Assembly: GCA_023213315.1 (NCBI GenBank)
Contig: JAKCPI010012734.1
Location: forward strand, 124,001 to 188,000
Length of the DNA: 64,000 nucleotides
Reading direction: 5' to 3'
Origin: Euborellia annulipes
Taxonomy: Eukaryota; Arthropoda; Insecta; Dermaptera; Anisolabididae
A program made the translations under genes and the position numbers. A model generated the notes under the pieces. The model was not told the origin of the DNA. It saw only the letters and a list, made by a program, of their open reading frames with translations, and made no database searches. Every line of letters starts with the position of its first letter. The first letter of the stretch is position 1. Positions 22,630 to 35,993 of this stretch are shown one piece after another.

Positions 22630-24770
22630 AAAAAAAAAAAAAAAAATATTGAATACTCGCATTTTTGTGCAAAAATTGCCCTCATACTTGAAAATATTTT
22701 GCACAAAATTTTGAAGATGTCGTTTTTGTGCAAAATTTTTGCAAGTGTGAGAGCCCCTTTAACGCACATTGATTTGAAAAGGACTTGACATTTGAACACT
22801 CTCTCTGTCGTCGCCATGATTAAAGTTGATAAAGTAACTTTTCCGCTGTTTCCAATAACCACAAGTGCTAAATTTACTCAAATTCACTACCTAAAGTAAT
22901 GGCCCTCTAGGAACTTTGGGCCTAAAAAAAAATTAATGCGTATAACGTTTGAGTTTTAAAATTAGTTCAATTTTATTTTTGCCTAATCTTGAAATATGTT
23001 TTAACATAGCTGTATTGAATTAATGTCTGGATATGAATCATCAGGTAGAAGGGGATTTTTCCCATTAACACTTCAATATGCTTTATCGATCCATTATAAA
23101 GTATAAGGGCTTAAGCTTAAATTAGGGTTAAAGAGAGGGAAAATTTTTATTTATTTCAGTAAATAAATTTCTCACGGTGGTGCCTAATTTTTTTTTGGAT
23201 ACTCTATTTGAGTTGTAAAAAAAAAAAAAATTTCAATTATAATTCAGAATTTTGAAAGAAGGAACCTTCCTCAAAGCGGGAATATTTTAAAATGTGAATG
23301 ATAAAGATCAGAATAAAGAAGAGAGATGTTGTTGGGGGAGGGAGGAGGGCAAGAGATAGAGACACGTGCTCTCCCTCCTCTTCTGGCATTACATTCTAAC
23401 ATAAATCTTCTTGCATTCGCAAGATTTCCGATTCGAAAAACTTTAATTAAGAAAAATACTTAAAATATTTTCTACAATAAAGACTTAATTTAAGTCTTTT
23501 CTTATTTTATTGGATTTTTTTTTTTCAAAGTAATGATTCTTCTTTTTTTCTGTTAAAAAAGGAACTGGCTTCGGAAAGAGACTTTATTGGAATTTTACTC
23601 CAGAAGGGAGCATCAATATTAGATAAAATTGGATATTTAACTGAATTTGAATTTAAAGAATATTTGAATTGTCAGTTCGAAATTTCGCTCTCTTAATCCG
23701 TATTGCTAAATTATTTAAATAGGCTTTCAAATTCTAAGTTAAAGACGATTTAGATTCAAATTCAGCTTATTTCAAAAACATATAAACCCATCAAATTAAA
23801 ATTATCCTTTTCCAATGAAAACCTGAATTGATCATCATTCAGGCTACTTTACTAATCGAGATCTGTTCTAGATCAAATAATCGAAAAATGCATTAGTAAA
23901 TTGGTCCTTTAGGTTGCTTATCTTCTCCCAACAACAGAAAAACTAATTATTTATAAACTTTACCGATCTTTCAAATAGCAGCTTGATTTAGAAAGATTTC
24001 TAAATATATATTAAAAGTAAAAATATATGATTCTCTTGAGATCACATTCACAAAAGCGACTTCTCAACATTATCTATATGCACACATAGAGAATATGGAG
24101 TCTCCTTTTTTTGGCGACAGTATAAAAATCCTTTGTAAACATTATATAGACGACGCGCAATGCATTTCATTTCACAACCAAAATGAGATATAAAATATTT
24201 AATATCTTATGTATTATAAGTAGCACAGGCGGAGGATTGTAAAAACTTGGTATATAGAATGAGACAGAAAAAAAAATGAACGAAGAAAAGAGAAAAAGAG
24301 AGATAGAGAAAATGAGACCCAGGCCTCACGCCTTTAGAATTTTGATTTCCATATTCAGCATAGAAGGCTAAACTCTAGCCAAAGTGCACGTATATTTGAA
24401 CAATTTAATAAAAGATTAAAATTCAATTTAAGAATAAGAATTCTTTTTTTTTAATTATTTTTGAAAGAAGATTTTTTATTCATTTATTAAGTACTAAATA
24501 GAGTTACCGTAACCATTTAATTAAAATAATCTATCGCTTTATTTATTGCAATATTTAAATCACTAGGACATCCTCCCTAGCATATAAATGGTTAGATAAA
24601 AGGAACCAAAAATAAGGATTAGTTCACTAGACGAAAGCAGGAGGAGGAGTTTGAGATAGGAAATAATGTAACTACACGGGGTGCCGGTAGATGGTGATGC
24701 TACAAACTAAGTTTTTAATATTCGTATAATTATAATCCAAGTATTTAAACTTATTTAACAATAATTTGTT
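22630..24770. other. AT-rich DNA
   Basis: No gene or repeat family recognised. A GA-rich patch at 23300-23390 and an A-rich GAGAAAAAGAGAGATAGAG patch at 24265-24310 are low complexity. GCAAAATTTTTGCAAGTG-type words at 22.67-22.76 kb are locally repeated. Confidence 0.45.
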
Positions 24771-24773
24771 ACA

Positions 24774-24856
24774 CTTGACTTCGCTGCCCCCTGCCGCGGG
24801 CAATCCAGGTCCCCCTAAGGGGTCGCGGCCCACTATTTTAAGAAGTACTACTCTAG
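24774..24856 (-). mobile_element. hAT-like terminus remnant
   Basis: On the - strand TAGAGTAGTACTTCTTAAAA is followed by TAGTGGGCCGCGACCCCTTA, the common hAT end pattern (C/TAGNGTNGT...GTGGGCCGCGACCCC). The opposite end was not found. Confidence 0.5.
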
Positions 24857-25079
24857 TGTAGCAACCCCTTTCCATATTCCTCCCTTCCTATAGAATGGTT
24901 AGCATCGTATTACAATTTTTATAAACGCTACTTTATATTATTACATGATCGTCACATTTAATTTCGTTCGACTCCCCATCAAGAAACATAAAATTTAAAT
25001 CAGGTTGAATTTATATGTAATTGGAATCAGGAGAAATGAAACTAGCCTTTAGTTGGACCACCTTTACACTATTCAAGTT

Positions 25080-25485
25080 AGACGTTTCGGTAACCATAAC
25101 GTATGTCCACTTCAGCGCCCGTAAATTTTTCAAGGTGCTCCCTGCCATACACAAAAAGAGTATTATAGAAAGTAGGAACTGACCGAAGTTTCAGTTCCGG
25201 TTACGGTTTCGGCCAAAAACTGTTCGAAACCTGAGTTTGAAAAGATGGAAATCTTGTTTCGGTCGGACCCTAATAAAACATCAGCCTGGAGTGCTCGGCA
25301 AGTCATAAAACAGAAAAAACGCATTATGAGTTTAATTACTTGGTTAAAGTAATTTACTTCCCGAGCGCTGGAGGTTGATACTTCCAATACACAATACTCT
25401 TATTGTATATGACAGGAACACCTTGAGAAACTTAGATTTTCAATGAAGATGGCATCCGTTATGGTTATCAAAACGTCTGCCTTGG
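25080..25485. mobile_element. Penelope-like inverted pair
   Basis: Left arm (25080-25165: GACGTTTCGGTAACCATAAC, TTCAAGGTGCTCCCTGCCAT) and right arm (25395-25485: GACAGGAACACCTTGAGAAA, GTTATGGTTATCAAAACGTC) are inverse copies of about 85 bp. The right arm carries TGAAGATGGC ... AAAACGTC, a decayed hammerhead-like core. The middle holds TAGGAACTGACCGAA ... TTCGGTCGGACCCTAA (about 25172-25271), which looks like a small separate inverted-end insert. Confidence 0.6.
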
Positions 25486-26665
25486 TCTATCTGATTGGTG
25501 ATTTCATTCCAACCTTATCCAACTTTCAAAATTTTTCCACCAGGTGTTCGCTCAATTATCCTTTCACCTCAAACCCAGTAGACTCTGTCTCGAACTCTAT
25601 GTGATTTTGTTTTCTATCTCAGGTTTTACCGCCGTATATAACATGAAAGAAAGAAATATCGTGAATATCTAATTTATGCATTTTGATAAATTTTTAATTG
25701 GAAAAATTTGTTCACATTTTTGAGAAACATTTTTTAATTTATTTAAGATAACGTTTACATAGTTATTGTTGTATTCATAGATATTAAAATTTAAATTCAA
25801 TCAATATAAAACAAGTATATAGGAAACGGGGAAAGTTTGTTATAACAATTTTACTAAGGAATCTAAATAAAATGAAAATTGGTTTCCTTTTATTTATTTT
25901 CTCATAAAATTCCTCTTCTACGTTTATCCATCCCTTCAAATTTGTTAACCCATAAACCAGAAAAAATAACGCAATAAAAAAAAACGCTTGACGTAAAGCT
26001 CTAAATTCCTGTTTGTGTTTAACTACTTGGTTAAGGGAATTCAGTTATCCTCATTGCTCCATATAGCTTTACAAGGGTGGATCAATGGCGGTGTAAATTT
26101 GGTGGGGTTTTGAATCATCCCTCCCCAATCTCCCCTACCTCAGAAACAAGGCAGCTGAGCCAGTCATCAGTTTTCCAGGGAATAATAGCGTCAGACCACA
26201 AGAGAGAGAAGAACGTCTCTATTCTACTTCTAATTTGAAACTAGGAAATTTGCGTGCCGATCTGAACTTTTAATAGTGATGATGTATATTTCATTTTGGG
26301 ATAATCATTTTAAAGAATACGAAAGAAGGAAAAAGAGGGAGAGGAAGGGCTTCTGTTATTTACAAAGTGAATTACAAAGTGCTGGAATGTCAAAGGGTCG
26401 AAGAGGGAGTTGAAATTTGATTATATAGATACAAACATATTTCCATGTTTATTTTAATAAATAAATTGAATTCGTGAAACATGCTATTTTCAAATTCATT
26501 TTTTTTTTTTAAATAACTAATGATAATAATAATATTCATGACTTCTTAATTTTTCAAAATTGATTGGATTATAATTAGAAACTTGACCATTACTTAAAGA
26601 AAGGCAAAAAAAGTTTAAAAAAAAAGGGGGGTGGAAAATTTTTATGGATATTTGTCTTTTTGTTT

Positions 26666-27447
26666 TATAGAGAGAAAGTATTGGATTCATGTCAAAAATT
26701 CGATGTCGAGATTTGATGGATATAACGTTTTGAGGTCCCCTGAATCCAAAAAAGTGGTTTTCGCGAATGGTTGTCTGTGGGTGGGTGGGTGTGTGTGTGT
26801 GTGTATCCAATTTAAAGCATGAAGGAATTGAGTAGGTGGTTGAAATTTTATATTTAAGTTCGACATCTCCCTGGAGCGAAAATAAGAAAATCGCAAAGAG
26901 TACAGTATACATTACCATCTATTAAATAGTATTGAGAATAAAGGGAAGTTAGGCAGCTAAATGGAGTGGTTGTCTAAGAAATATCTTTTTCAAAGCAGGC
27001 AATAGGGCGATCGACCTTTATTACCATAAAAATTTATATTTTTAATATATTAGTGAACGTGTTTTGGGCTGCTAACTGCCGGCTATTTTCAATACTATTG
27101 CAATAGATGGACTTTATTGATGTATTTTTCAGTTTTTTTATTTCTCAAAATACATCCAACGATTTTGATTAAAATTCAAAAATCAATTATTTTTTAGAAG
27201 TCTTTAAAATGTATATTCCATTTGATTAATATCTTCTGAAGGCCACTACAGTATTCATAGAAAAGATAGGAGAAATGGTTGAAAATGGTAACAAAATATA
27301 AATATTTTCCCATGTTTATAAATTTACATCGGAATTCAAATATGCCATACTGTGGAAACTAAATATAGTCAAAAAATCTGGGTACACAAACACAACTTTC
27401 TATTAACGAAGGTAAGAGAAAGTTGGGTAGAGTCGCACCAGATTTTT
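26666..27447 (+). repeat. Family A repeat with insertion
   Basis: From AGAGAGAAAGTATTGGATTC through a GTGGGTGGGTGGGTGTGTG block to TCGCACCAGATTTTT. About 230 bp at 26884-27112 (AAAATCGCAAAGAGTACAGT onward) do not belong to the family. Confidence 0.85.
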
Positions 27448-27622
27448 AAATTAATTGATAAAATAATTCCGAAAATTCGGGATGGGAAGGAAACCTGAGA
27501 TAGAGAGGCGAGACATATACTCTGTCCACACAAGATATTTTAATGAATAAACAATTTTTTGAAAAAATTTTTAATACTGAAGTTTATTAAGATTATTTTA
27601 TCCTTTGTAATATTTATAATTT

Positions 27623-27802
27623 TGGTTGCTATGGTAACAAATTATAAAGATTTTTCTGTTTTATTGAATTCTATTATGCTGCCGGAAACTAAATATATGT
27701 CGACACAAAAAAACCTGGCGTGACAAGCACAAAACACAACTTTCAATTACTGAAGGTAATAGAATGTTGTGCGCTGTGCGACCAGTCACACCAGATTTTT
27801 TT
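27623..27802 (+). repeat. Family A repeat, foldback-end fragment
   Basis: GGTTGCTATGGTAACAAATT, GGAAACTAAATATATGTCGA and the complete foldback ending CACACCAGATTTTT. Confidence 0.85.
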
Positions 27803-28414
27803 CAATAAATATGCAAATTTAAACAGGGTTGGAAAATTTTAACATTCTCATCCTCCAGTGGAAGTGAGAAATAAATTTCATTCACTTATTTTTCATTACT
27901 CTATAATTATTAGTATGCTTTATAAATACTGGTTTTGAAATACGACTTTTGTAATTAATTAAAACATTAATAAAATATTAAGAACATATTTTTTTTTTAT
28001 TGACGCACTACAAAAATATATATTAATAAATTATTACATTTTGATTTCACTAAATTAATGCATGTAAAATTTGTTAGGTCGATTTTTTTAAATCTCATCT
28101 AAATTCAAATTAAATTTAATAGGTAGTGATGCAACCTGTTATTAGAAATTAAAATATATAGAGCCTCTTCTCTAATAAACCTTAAAAAAATCCTAAACAA
28201 TCTCTACTATATAATTATTTATTAAGTGTTATCATGCCATTTTTAATTTTCTCTATATTATAATAATCACCAAAAATTTAAAGGCTTGTGGGCGAATAAA
28301 CAAAATTATATATATTATTTTGTACTTAAACAACAACGCTGGATAATTTTTTTTTAGAATTCCGTACATGATTTCACTTGCTACTAGCAGAATTAACGAA
28401 TGCTATAAAATCTA

Positions 28415-29281
28415 AAAATCTGGTGTTACTGGTCGCACCAGATTTTTTTGTGTCGAGATATATTTCGTTTCCCATAGCATCTTTTAGTTTCAAACATGCG
28501 TTTTAAATATTGACTGCATTGAAATAAACTATGGTTATTTTTCAAAATTTGAATCCTAATTAAATACAAAATTTCATAAGAATTGGAAAAAAATTTTTTT
28601 TAATATGTAAAAAGTTCCAAAGGGCTCTTCTGAATCGAAATTTACATGCAAATCCCCATAGGGATTTAACATTTGCTCTATGGAAGGAAGAGCCGGAAAA
28701 TGAATTTGAAATATCTGAAATACTACATCAGTAAAGTGTACTTCAAACAATCTTCAGGGCAAAATGAGAATATACATTTTAAAGAGGATCTAAAAAAAAT
28801 AATTGATTTATGAATTTTAATCAAAATCGTTTGAGCCAATTTTAAAAAAATCGAAAAAATCTGAAAAAGTACATCGGTAAAGGGTTCAAACAATTTTCAT
28901 GAAAAATTTTACTGATATAGTTTTTAAAGAGCATGTAAAAAATAATTGATTTTTGAATTTTAATCCAAATCGTAAGAGCAGATTTTGAGAAATTAAAAAA
29001 AAAACTGAAAAAAGTACTTCAGTAAAATATTAGTACTTTTTGGCCAATTTTGTTCAAAAGCTTATTTTGAGTGCCCAGGAGGGTGCCTAACATAAATAAT
29101 AAATTTCAACCTAGTAGCTCAATTCCTTCATGTTTAAAATTTTTACCACAGCAGACAGCTTACTTTTTTGGACTCAGGGGACCTCAAAACATGTACATTA
29201 TATCCATCATCGACATCGAATTTTTGGCATGATCGCAATTCTTTCTTTCTATATATTACATATATACGTAAGAGAAAGCAA
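28415..29281 (-). repeat. Family A repeat, long composite copy
   Basis: A shortened foldback (28415-28450), then the variant segment with GGGATTTAACATTTGCTCTA shared with 6.7 kb, then a second internal start (CTGAAAAAGTACATCGGTAA at 28862) and the usual end with AATTTTTGGCATG and GTAAGAGAAAGC. Two joined copies explain the length (867 bp). Confidence 0.75.
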
Positions 29282-29284
29282 AAA

Positions 29285-30930
29285 TGTCATCTGATAGCTT
29301 GGGTAATAGTTATGATGTCGGCTTGGCAGTGTAGACAATGTCCATCATAAAATTCAAATTTTTCTACAGGCCTCCATTTTTTTTAACTCAAGATTAATCG
29401 GAATTAAAAAAAAAAGAAAGAATCTCAGGATGATACTAATTGGATATTTTCAATTTAGTCATTACGAGAATTTTTTTTTTTTTAATGAGTATACATTTTC
29501 CTTTTAAGATTTTCGCGTCATTTTTATTTATTCTTCTCTTTTGGAATCACTTTAAAAGCAACACACTAATACAAATAAAGGAATATAAATATAGAAAGAA
29601 GAAAATGGAAAAAAAAAAGAATGTAGCCAAGTCGCATTGTCAATCGCAGCCGCCATTGCCCCGTCTCTCTTTTACGTTGACTGAAATATTTCTTCTGCAA
29701 TGTTATGTCAAAAGCGCGGTAGACTTTTTTTTTTGCTTCGAATGGTATATCGTCTGCATGTTGATGAGTTTGAAAACATGCTCTGTGCATGTGTGTGAGT
29801 GTGTGTGTGTTGCGTGAATGATTCGTGCGTGCAAAGCGAAGGTGTCTGGGCTCTCTGGTTTTGGGGGGCTCAATTAGCCTCAGGCAGGTAATGATGGCTA
29901 TTAAGGTCCACGATACCTGGACAGAATCTCACGAATCATCTTCCATCTTGTCTGTATCCCAATCCTATTCTACCAAATACCACCACTAATTCTTTCGTAT
30001 CTGATTGGCGAAATTGTAATTAAAGTTGGTAGCCAAATTGAGCAAACTCAAATATGTCTTTCAAATTGTAACTTATCTGATTAGAGTGAAGTATATAAAT
30101 TAAACTAGTTCTATTTTTACCTCTTTATTACATCTTTATTAACAAATTTTAAAACAATATTATTGTTACATACATTTTAATTTTAAATATGTGCTAATGT
30201 TTACGCTATTAAACGATTTTATTAGTTGCTAGTATACAAAAAAATTCTCTATTTTACATAAATGGCACATAATAATTTATTTAAATTTTTCTTTAATTTG
30301 TCTATAAAAAATAATTTTATTTCGTTAATTTTTAATGCATTGGCTTTTTATGTCAGAGAGAGAAATGCACTTTTTCATTCATTTGACTCTATATATGATC
30401 TTTTGAGTAGGAATTTTTAGATTATCGTTTCAATCGCACATTATTTGTATTGAAAATAAATCATTTTTCTTGTAAATAAGTTTCATAGTTGATAATCTCA
30501 TCCGCAAAAACAAAAAATTAAATTCCTCATAAAGTATCAGCTTTATCGAAATAGTAATTAAGTTCAAAATTGTTATATTTGGTATTGTGAACAACTTTTA
30601 TTTGAAGAAATAATCTTTTACTCTTTCTTATTTAGGATCAGGATGTTAGGGAAATTACGACCTTTTAAGCTGATTAAGAAAGATACTTTCTTCTACCAAA
30701 AATTTGTTTACAATTAAGAATAGAGCAATATTGTGTATAACATTAAAAAGTATAAAATTTAATCCCCACCAATGAAATGATCTTTCTAAGTGCAATATAT
30801 GAAACAAATACCCTGTGGCATAGGAAAATAGGATTCATGAGAATCAACTTCATTTCATTACTAAACCTAAAATGAAAATTTTTTATAAATTAAATAGGAA
30901 GAGAATTTCCAACAATGAGATCATGTTTAT
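29285..30930. promoter_or_regulatory. Mostly AT-rich; possible regulatory segment at 29610-29960
   Basis: The stretch 29610-29960 is less AT-rich, apparently unique, and includes CTCAATTAGCCTCAGGCAGG and GGTAATGATGGCTATTAAGG (29870-29910), a cluster of TAAT-type homeodomain cores. No coding character. The rest to 30930 is plain AT-rich DNA. The regulatory role is inference only. Confidence 0.25.
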
Positions 30931-30936
30931 AATGGA

Positions 30937-31590
30937 GAGATGGAGATATCAGCTAAATTGGAATTCTCTAGGTTCAATAATACTCCCAGAATAAGACGTT
31001 TCGGCCTGAATTTATTTGGCCAACTTCAGTTATTGGAAATTATAGACATACATAATGCAAGTGCCAAGAGCGGATCCAGAGGAATTTCTCGTGTGGGGGG
31101 AGGGGGAGTAATCTGGTGTGAGCACACAATTTTTTCCTTCTTTCGATTTAAAGGTGCATTCTGTAATTGTTTACCAGAATATATAGACCTATAACAAATC
31201 AAATTTTTAAGTATTAATTTTTAAAATTTCATATTAAAAATTAAATTTAATTGCGCGGGGTGAAAAGATTCGGCGGGGAATACAGAATTCCTCGTTGCCC
31301 TTGCCTTTCAACAAACTTTTTATTCCTTCGGGATTGTTAAATAAATGTTTCTGCCCCCATAAAAATATTAATTATTGCCAAAAAAATATTTTTCTCAAAT
31401 CTAACCTATCTAATCTAGAGGGGGGTGGAGTAATTACCTTTTTTAAAATCCATAATCCTCAAGATCTTGGGCATTATGCATTTGCATTATGTGTATAATT
31501 TCCATTAAATGAAGATGGTTAAATAAATCCAGGTCGAAACGTCTTAGAGCATTCCAATTTGACTGATATCACAGCCACAACTTCATTCAA
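30937..31590. mobile_element. Penelope-like inverted pair, split by a hAT MITE
   Basis: The left arm 30937-31066 and the right arm 31466-31590 are inverse copies. On the - strand the left arm reads CTGAAGTTGGCC, a spacer, GGCCGAAACGTC; the right arm on + reads ATGAAGATGG ... GGTCGAAACGTC. Both keep GATATCAG and TGCATTATG ends. Confidence 0.65.
31068..31465 (+). mobile_element. hAT MITE, second copy, itself interrupted
   Basis: GCGGATCCAGAGGAATTTCT, GTAATCTGGTGTGAGCACAC and TTTAAAGGTGCATTCTGTAA match the inverse complement of 18963-19224. About 130 bp of other sequence (31253-31385) precedes the right-end GGGGGGTGGAGTAATTACC. Confidence 0.65.
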
Positions 31591-31689
31591 TTATTGAGAA
31601 CATGAGATTATTATTATTTCTTAAATTAACAAATGCAACAATTCAATCATAATATTTACAAAAATTACAAATAATTAATTTCTAGACCC

Positions 31690-31900
31690 CTCTTCCCTGC
31701 CCGTGGCTGTGAGGTTAGAGATGTTGACAAATGTCAATAATGATAACTTAAAGCCAAGGGGTGTGGGTTTAGATTCCCGGCAAACTTAGAAATATTTATT
31801 TAAATCATTCCAAATGGTGCTTGGATTACATATATCATAATTAGAATAATTGAGTATCTTTAAAGTCTATATGGCCTAAGATGCCGAAAACTTGAAAAAA
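31690..31900 (+). repeat. tRNA-derived SINE, second head type, decayed
   Basis: GTGAGGTTAGAGATGTTGAC, GTGTGGGTTTAGATTCCCGG (B-box-like), CCAAATGGTGCTTGG and TATGGCCTAAGATGCCGAAA. The head differs from the 55.7 kb SINE but the body is the same. Confidence 0.6.
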
Positions 31901-31909
31901 AAAATCGAT

Positions 31910-33335
31910 TATTAGCCATATTTTGCTGAAAATATTTAAAACCACTAAAAAAAGTTAACCAAGTGAATTGTTTAAATAAGTTATTTTTAATTATTAAATA
32001 TAATAATTTATCTAGATCATAATATTTCATTTAACTTTTAACATAAATAATATTTATAAATTATTATTTTATTCTATTTTTGTTTTACTCAGTCATTTAC
32101 CATCTCGCATATTAATCATAAAAGAAAAGTTAATTTATTATTCATGATAATTAATAACTTGAATAAAATACAATAAACTTATAATATAAATGAGCTGAAT
32201 TAAAGGAGAAGAAAGTTAAGAGTGAATTTGTTTCGAGGTCGATAATTATTTGAAGCTTTTGTGTGAGCATTAAGTGCTTATTAGTTAGGTCGATACGGGA
32301 CCAAAATCTCCCCCTCATCTTAAATTTAGAACCTAGGTCTATTCATAACCCTCACTCACACACAGGCCCTTTGTGCCTTGAAAGGTCTGCCGACCCCATG
32401 ATTTCAGGTAGAGGTATGCACTCCAATTATTTAGGCGCCGCTGAGGCGTTAAGAATTCAGGGTGGGGCGGAAAAAAAAACGATGACAAAAGACACGAAAC
32501 CCATCATTGCCGGGGATCATTTTGATTCAATTGATCGAGAAAGAAAAACAATATATAATACCGATTTTAGGTATCCTATACTTTAATTCAGGATGTTTTT
32601 TAAGGCTTCCTTTTGACAATTGAATCGAGAAGATATTCAGATTGAATTTCTCAATAAGCTTACATTTGCTTAATGTAATTAAATACTTGTTTGTTATAAA
32701 CCCTTTAGAATATAGGCAAATCCTGATTTATATCAATTACATTAACTTTTAACAACAAACTTTTGAGTCGTTAGATAGATGGATTCTCGAAAATCTCCCT
32801 TCGTGTCCAAGAAGGGGGATGATTCCTAATTTTTTTTGTTTGCAAACTTCTTCACATTTCGAATGCAGGCTTGCAACCTTCATCAGAACGTTGCAATTTG
32901 TAGAACAATAATTGATTGCTTTATCCTCTTCAGATGTTCTGTATATTTTTGTTTTATAATTAACATTAGAATATATATTTAGTTTAGAATCGGATTATTA
33001 AATAACACTATCCATGTCCAAAATTATTATAAATATATTTGAGCCCCAAGTTTTCTATATAGGTGTGATTTACAATAAAATAATTGTATTATAAAATATT
33101 AAATAGAATAAATTTTTAATATTTTTTAATACCATGGCATACAATTCTCTTGTTAATCACACCTACATAAAATATAAATATTTTGAAGACTAGTTTCAAA
33201 AGTCTACAAATTCAAAAGTAATATATTTTTATTAAATTTGTATATTAAATTCATACCTTCTTGGAGGGTAAGGTTAATTTATTTAACTTTCAATAATCCT
33301 TTAGGCTTGAAAATTGTGAATATACTTTATTTTAA
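31910..33335. other. AT-rich DNA; open frame at 32263-32586 not supported
   Basis: The 107-codon + frame at 32263-32586 has no recognisable domain and follows a low-complexity context. The less AT-rich patch 32330-32530 may be unique non-coding DNA. Nothing else recognised. Confidence 0.4.
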
Positions 33336-33338
33336 TAA

Positions 33339-33547
33339 GGGCAGGTTCAGCCAAATACAGTAATGTTTCTAGATTTCGGAGGCGTTTCGAGATAAATTTA
33401 ATTTCTCATCTTCAGTCCGTATCGAAATTTAACTTAAATGTAGTCGTAGAATACTATTGCATTAGATACGTTCTGAAGATTAGACATTAAATATATCTCG
33501 AAACGTATCCGGGGTCGAGGAGCGTATAATAAATTTGGCTGAAGCTG
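33339..33547. mobile_element. Penelope-like inverted pair
   Basis: Arms 33339-33415 and 33470-33547 are inverse copies bounded by GGGCAGGTTCAGCCAAAT / ATTTGGCTGAAGCTGCCC. Left arm, - strand: CTGAAGA, T, GAGA ... TCTC, GAAACG, an intact hammerhead-like core with a 4-bp stem II. The right arm has CTGAAGA at 33472-33478 and CGAAACG near 33499. Confidence 0.65.
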
Positions 33548-33622
33548 CCCTTAGTAAAATTGAAAGAAAATTTATTTATATTAATTCTGAATGAGGATTT
33601 ATCAAATTACTCCTAATAAACC

Positions 33623-34030
33623 CTTATTCTCTAAACCAAGTTTTAACAGCGACCTTAACATTTTGATTTTATTTCAAAGCTGTCAAAATCATAACCTTAC
33701 TTTTTAGGTTAAAGACGCCATTTTTATACAGTGTTAAAATATTAAAGACACCCCCTAGACATGACATTAATTTTTAACACTATTAACTAACGTCGGCAAC
33801 GATATATAAAGCTTTTTATTTCACCTGGCTGCTGTTCCCGGGAAGGCTCCCTTCCCTTTCTTCCAATTGCATATCTACAGCCATTCAACTCAAGAAATTC
33901 TCTTGACTAAATGTTAACGCTTTGGCTTTAAAGTTTTTGCTTACAGAATATCAATTTGAGGCAAGGAAGTGTTAAAATAAATTAACGCTGTTTACAGATG
34001 TTAAAAGTTAACGTTTTGCTTAGAGAATGA
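33623..34030 (+). repeat. GTTAAAA-rich dispersed repeat (family D), interrupted
   Basis: TTCTCTAAACCAAGTTTTAA, CATAACCTTACTTTTTAGGT and TTGAGGCAAGGAAGTGTTAA match copies at 49.4 and 54.2 kb. An insertion at about 33781-33898 separates the halves. No inverted ends or protein seen. Confidence 0.7.
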
Positions 34031-34034
34031 TCTG

Positions 34035-35280
34035 AACGAAAACTTGAATGGTAACTACGATACCCTGAATCTTCGCTCTGTTGTCAATTTGTTATCCACT
34101 TTCAAAACTATCGTTTTGCATTCTTTTCTTTAATATGTCATGGGAATATAATTTAATACGCGAAAAAAAGGTTACTAAAAGTGAAAAGAAAGTAGATTTT
34201 AGAAATTATCCAAATTTTTTTTCTAAGGCTGAAGCTATGATTTTCAATTTACCCTTTTGAATTTCAATTACAAATTTATTTTTGTTGTATTTTATAATTA
34301 ACATAAAGTGCGTATGTAAAACAGAAACACATATGGCTACCATTGATCGAATCATATGTATAATTTTCTCTCTGGAATGTCAGCAAAATATGTTGTTTTT
34401 ATTATCTCTGCCTATTGCTTGAATTCTAATAAGAAATATAAAAACGTCCAGGGAAATCTTCGGAGGGAATATAAGTTCCTTAAAAAAGAACCCTCAAACT
34501 TTGGCATAATTTATAAGAAATAAAATAGAAGTCCTTCAGCTTCAATTTTATCCACAGCTATAAAAAAACTCTTTAATATTAAAATATATATTAAATCCAT
34601 TTATTTTTTTTATTATAAGAAGAATATGAATTTTCTCCAAAGCTTTTATTCTCTAAAATTTTTTTTATTATTTTGAAGATCAATATGTGATTTAAAAAAG
34701 GGAATTTGAATTATAATTGATTTGTCAAGTTTCTTCACCCTTATTCACCCTCTTAAAAAAAAAATCAATACGAAAAAAAATATAAAAAGGCTTAGGGCTA
34801 AAGAAGGAATTTTTTTTTTTTAAGGTACTGTACGTAAAAATAAAAATATGGCAATTGGAATGTTTATGAGATAAGGGGAAGTGTAATCTTAACTCACTGC
34901 CAAGGGGGTTTTAGTTTAAGGTTTCAACTCCTAAAACCTTTTTTTCTTTACACCTTACATAAATATAAATCTCAAGAGAGATCTCTTTTTTTTTATCTTC
35001 CTTCAAATATATTTAATCTCGCTATCGGATCGGGAATCCGTAATTTATTGTCACGATACGTTTAACTTAATTCATTATAGATCGCCACTAAAAAAAAAAA
35101 AAAAATTAATTCTTTTTAAATTACTTTTTGTCTATTTAATGTAAAGGTTAAATAACCAAGGTTCGGTTATATCATTAACGACAGTTTTGTGATTATAATT
35201 AATAACCAAAGGGCAGCGGATGTCTAAGGAATGATAAAAATTATATATATATATAGTAGGCTATCTACATATACTTCCTC
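34035..35280. other. AT-rich DNA
   Basis: No gene or repeat family recognised. Confidence 0.45.
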
Positions 35281-35282
35281 AG

Positions 35283-35342
35283 CGTTTTTTTTTTTTTTAC
35301 TGAAAAAGTGGGCCGCACATCAAAAAAGATTGGAAACCGCTG
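35283..35342 (-). mobile_element. hAT-like terminus remnant
   Basis: On the - strand CAGCGGTTTCCAATCTTTTT followed by GATGTGCGGCCCACTTTTTC is a hAT-type end. The partner end was not found. Confidence 0.45.
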
Positions 35343-35813
35343 ATCTATATTATTAGATTGAACACTTTAAAAAACTTGTTCTTCAAGGGAGCCCATTGAG
35401 TTATAGCTAAACTCACTTATGTCTTAACCATAATGATCAGACAGCAAAGCCCAAATCCAAGGCCGCCCAGAATGGAAAAAAGTTAATTATAAATTAAGGA
35501 AGACATGGAGGGTCGTTTTAAAAGAAAATAATTAACATTTTTCTTTATTGATGACCTATTAAACAAGACATTAATGTGAAAATCTTAAATACCAAAATAT
35601 TAAGATGGGCTATATTTATCGAATTAAACATAAAAAAAGCGTTCCTGTACTATTTTTCTATTTATAATGGTTTGTTCATTTCAAGACTTTGAGTTGTAGT
35701 AATGATTGTATGTAAATTTTTGAAATTAATTGAAGCAAACTTGAAGAGTAATCTAAAGAATTCACTGCTGGGACTAGTTGAAACATTCTTAAATTTAATT
35801 AAATTATCATCTA

Positions 35814-35932
35814 AATAACGCAAGGTTAAGTTTCAAAAGGATTTTTTAGCTTATGCGCATTTTGACGTTAATACGTCATCTTAAGAACTAAAATAAAATC
35901 CTTTTCAAACTTATCTTTGTGTTATTTATTTG
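35814..35932. mobile_element. Short Penelope-like inverted pair
   Basis: Arms 35814-35858 and 35889-35932 share AACGCAAGGTTAAGTTTCAA / TTCAAACTTATCTTTGTGTT. Between them GACGTTAATACGTC forms a stem followed by a decayed core. A related single copy is at about 61.44-61.56 kb. Confidence 0.55.
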
Positions 35933-35993
35933 ATGATAATTTGATTAAACATAGAGAAGTGTGAAAATTAATTATAATTAAAATAATTTGTCG

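Noticed and set aside
26517..26918. 133-codon - strand frame
   Set aside because: Entirely within or beside a family A copy; His/Thr/Pro run is the GTGTGTGGGTGGG block translated.
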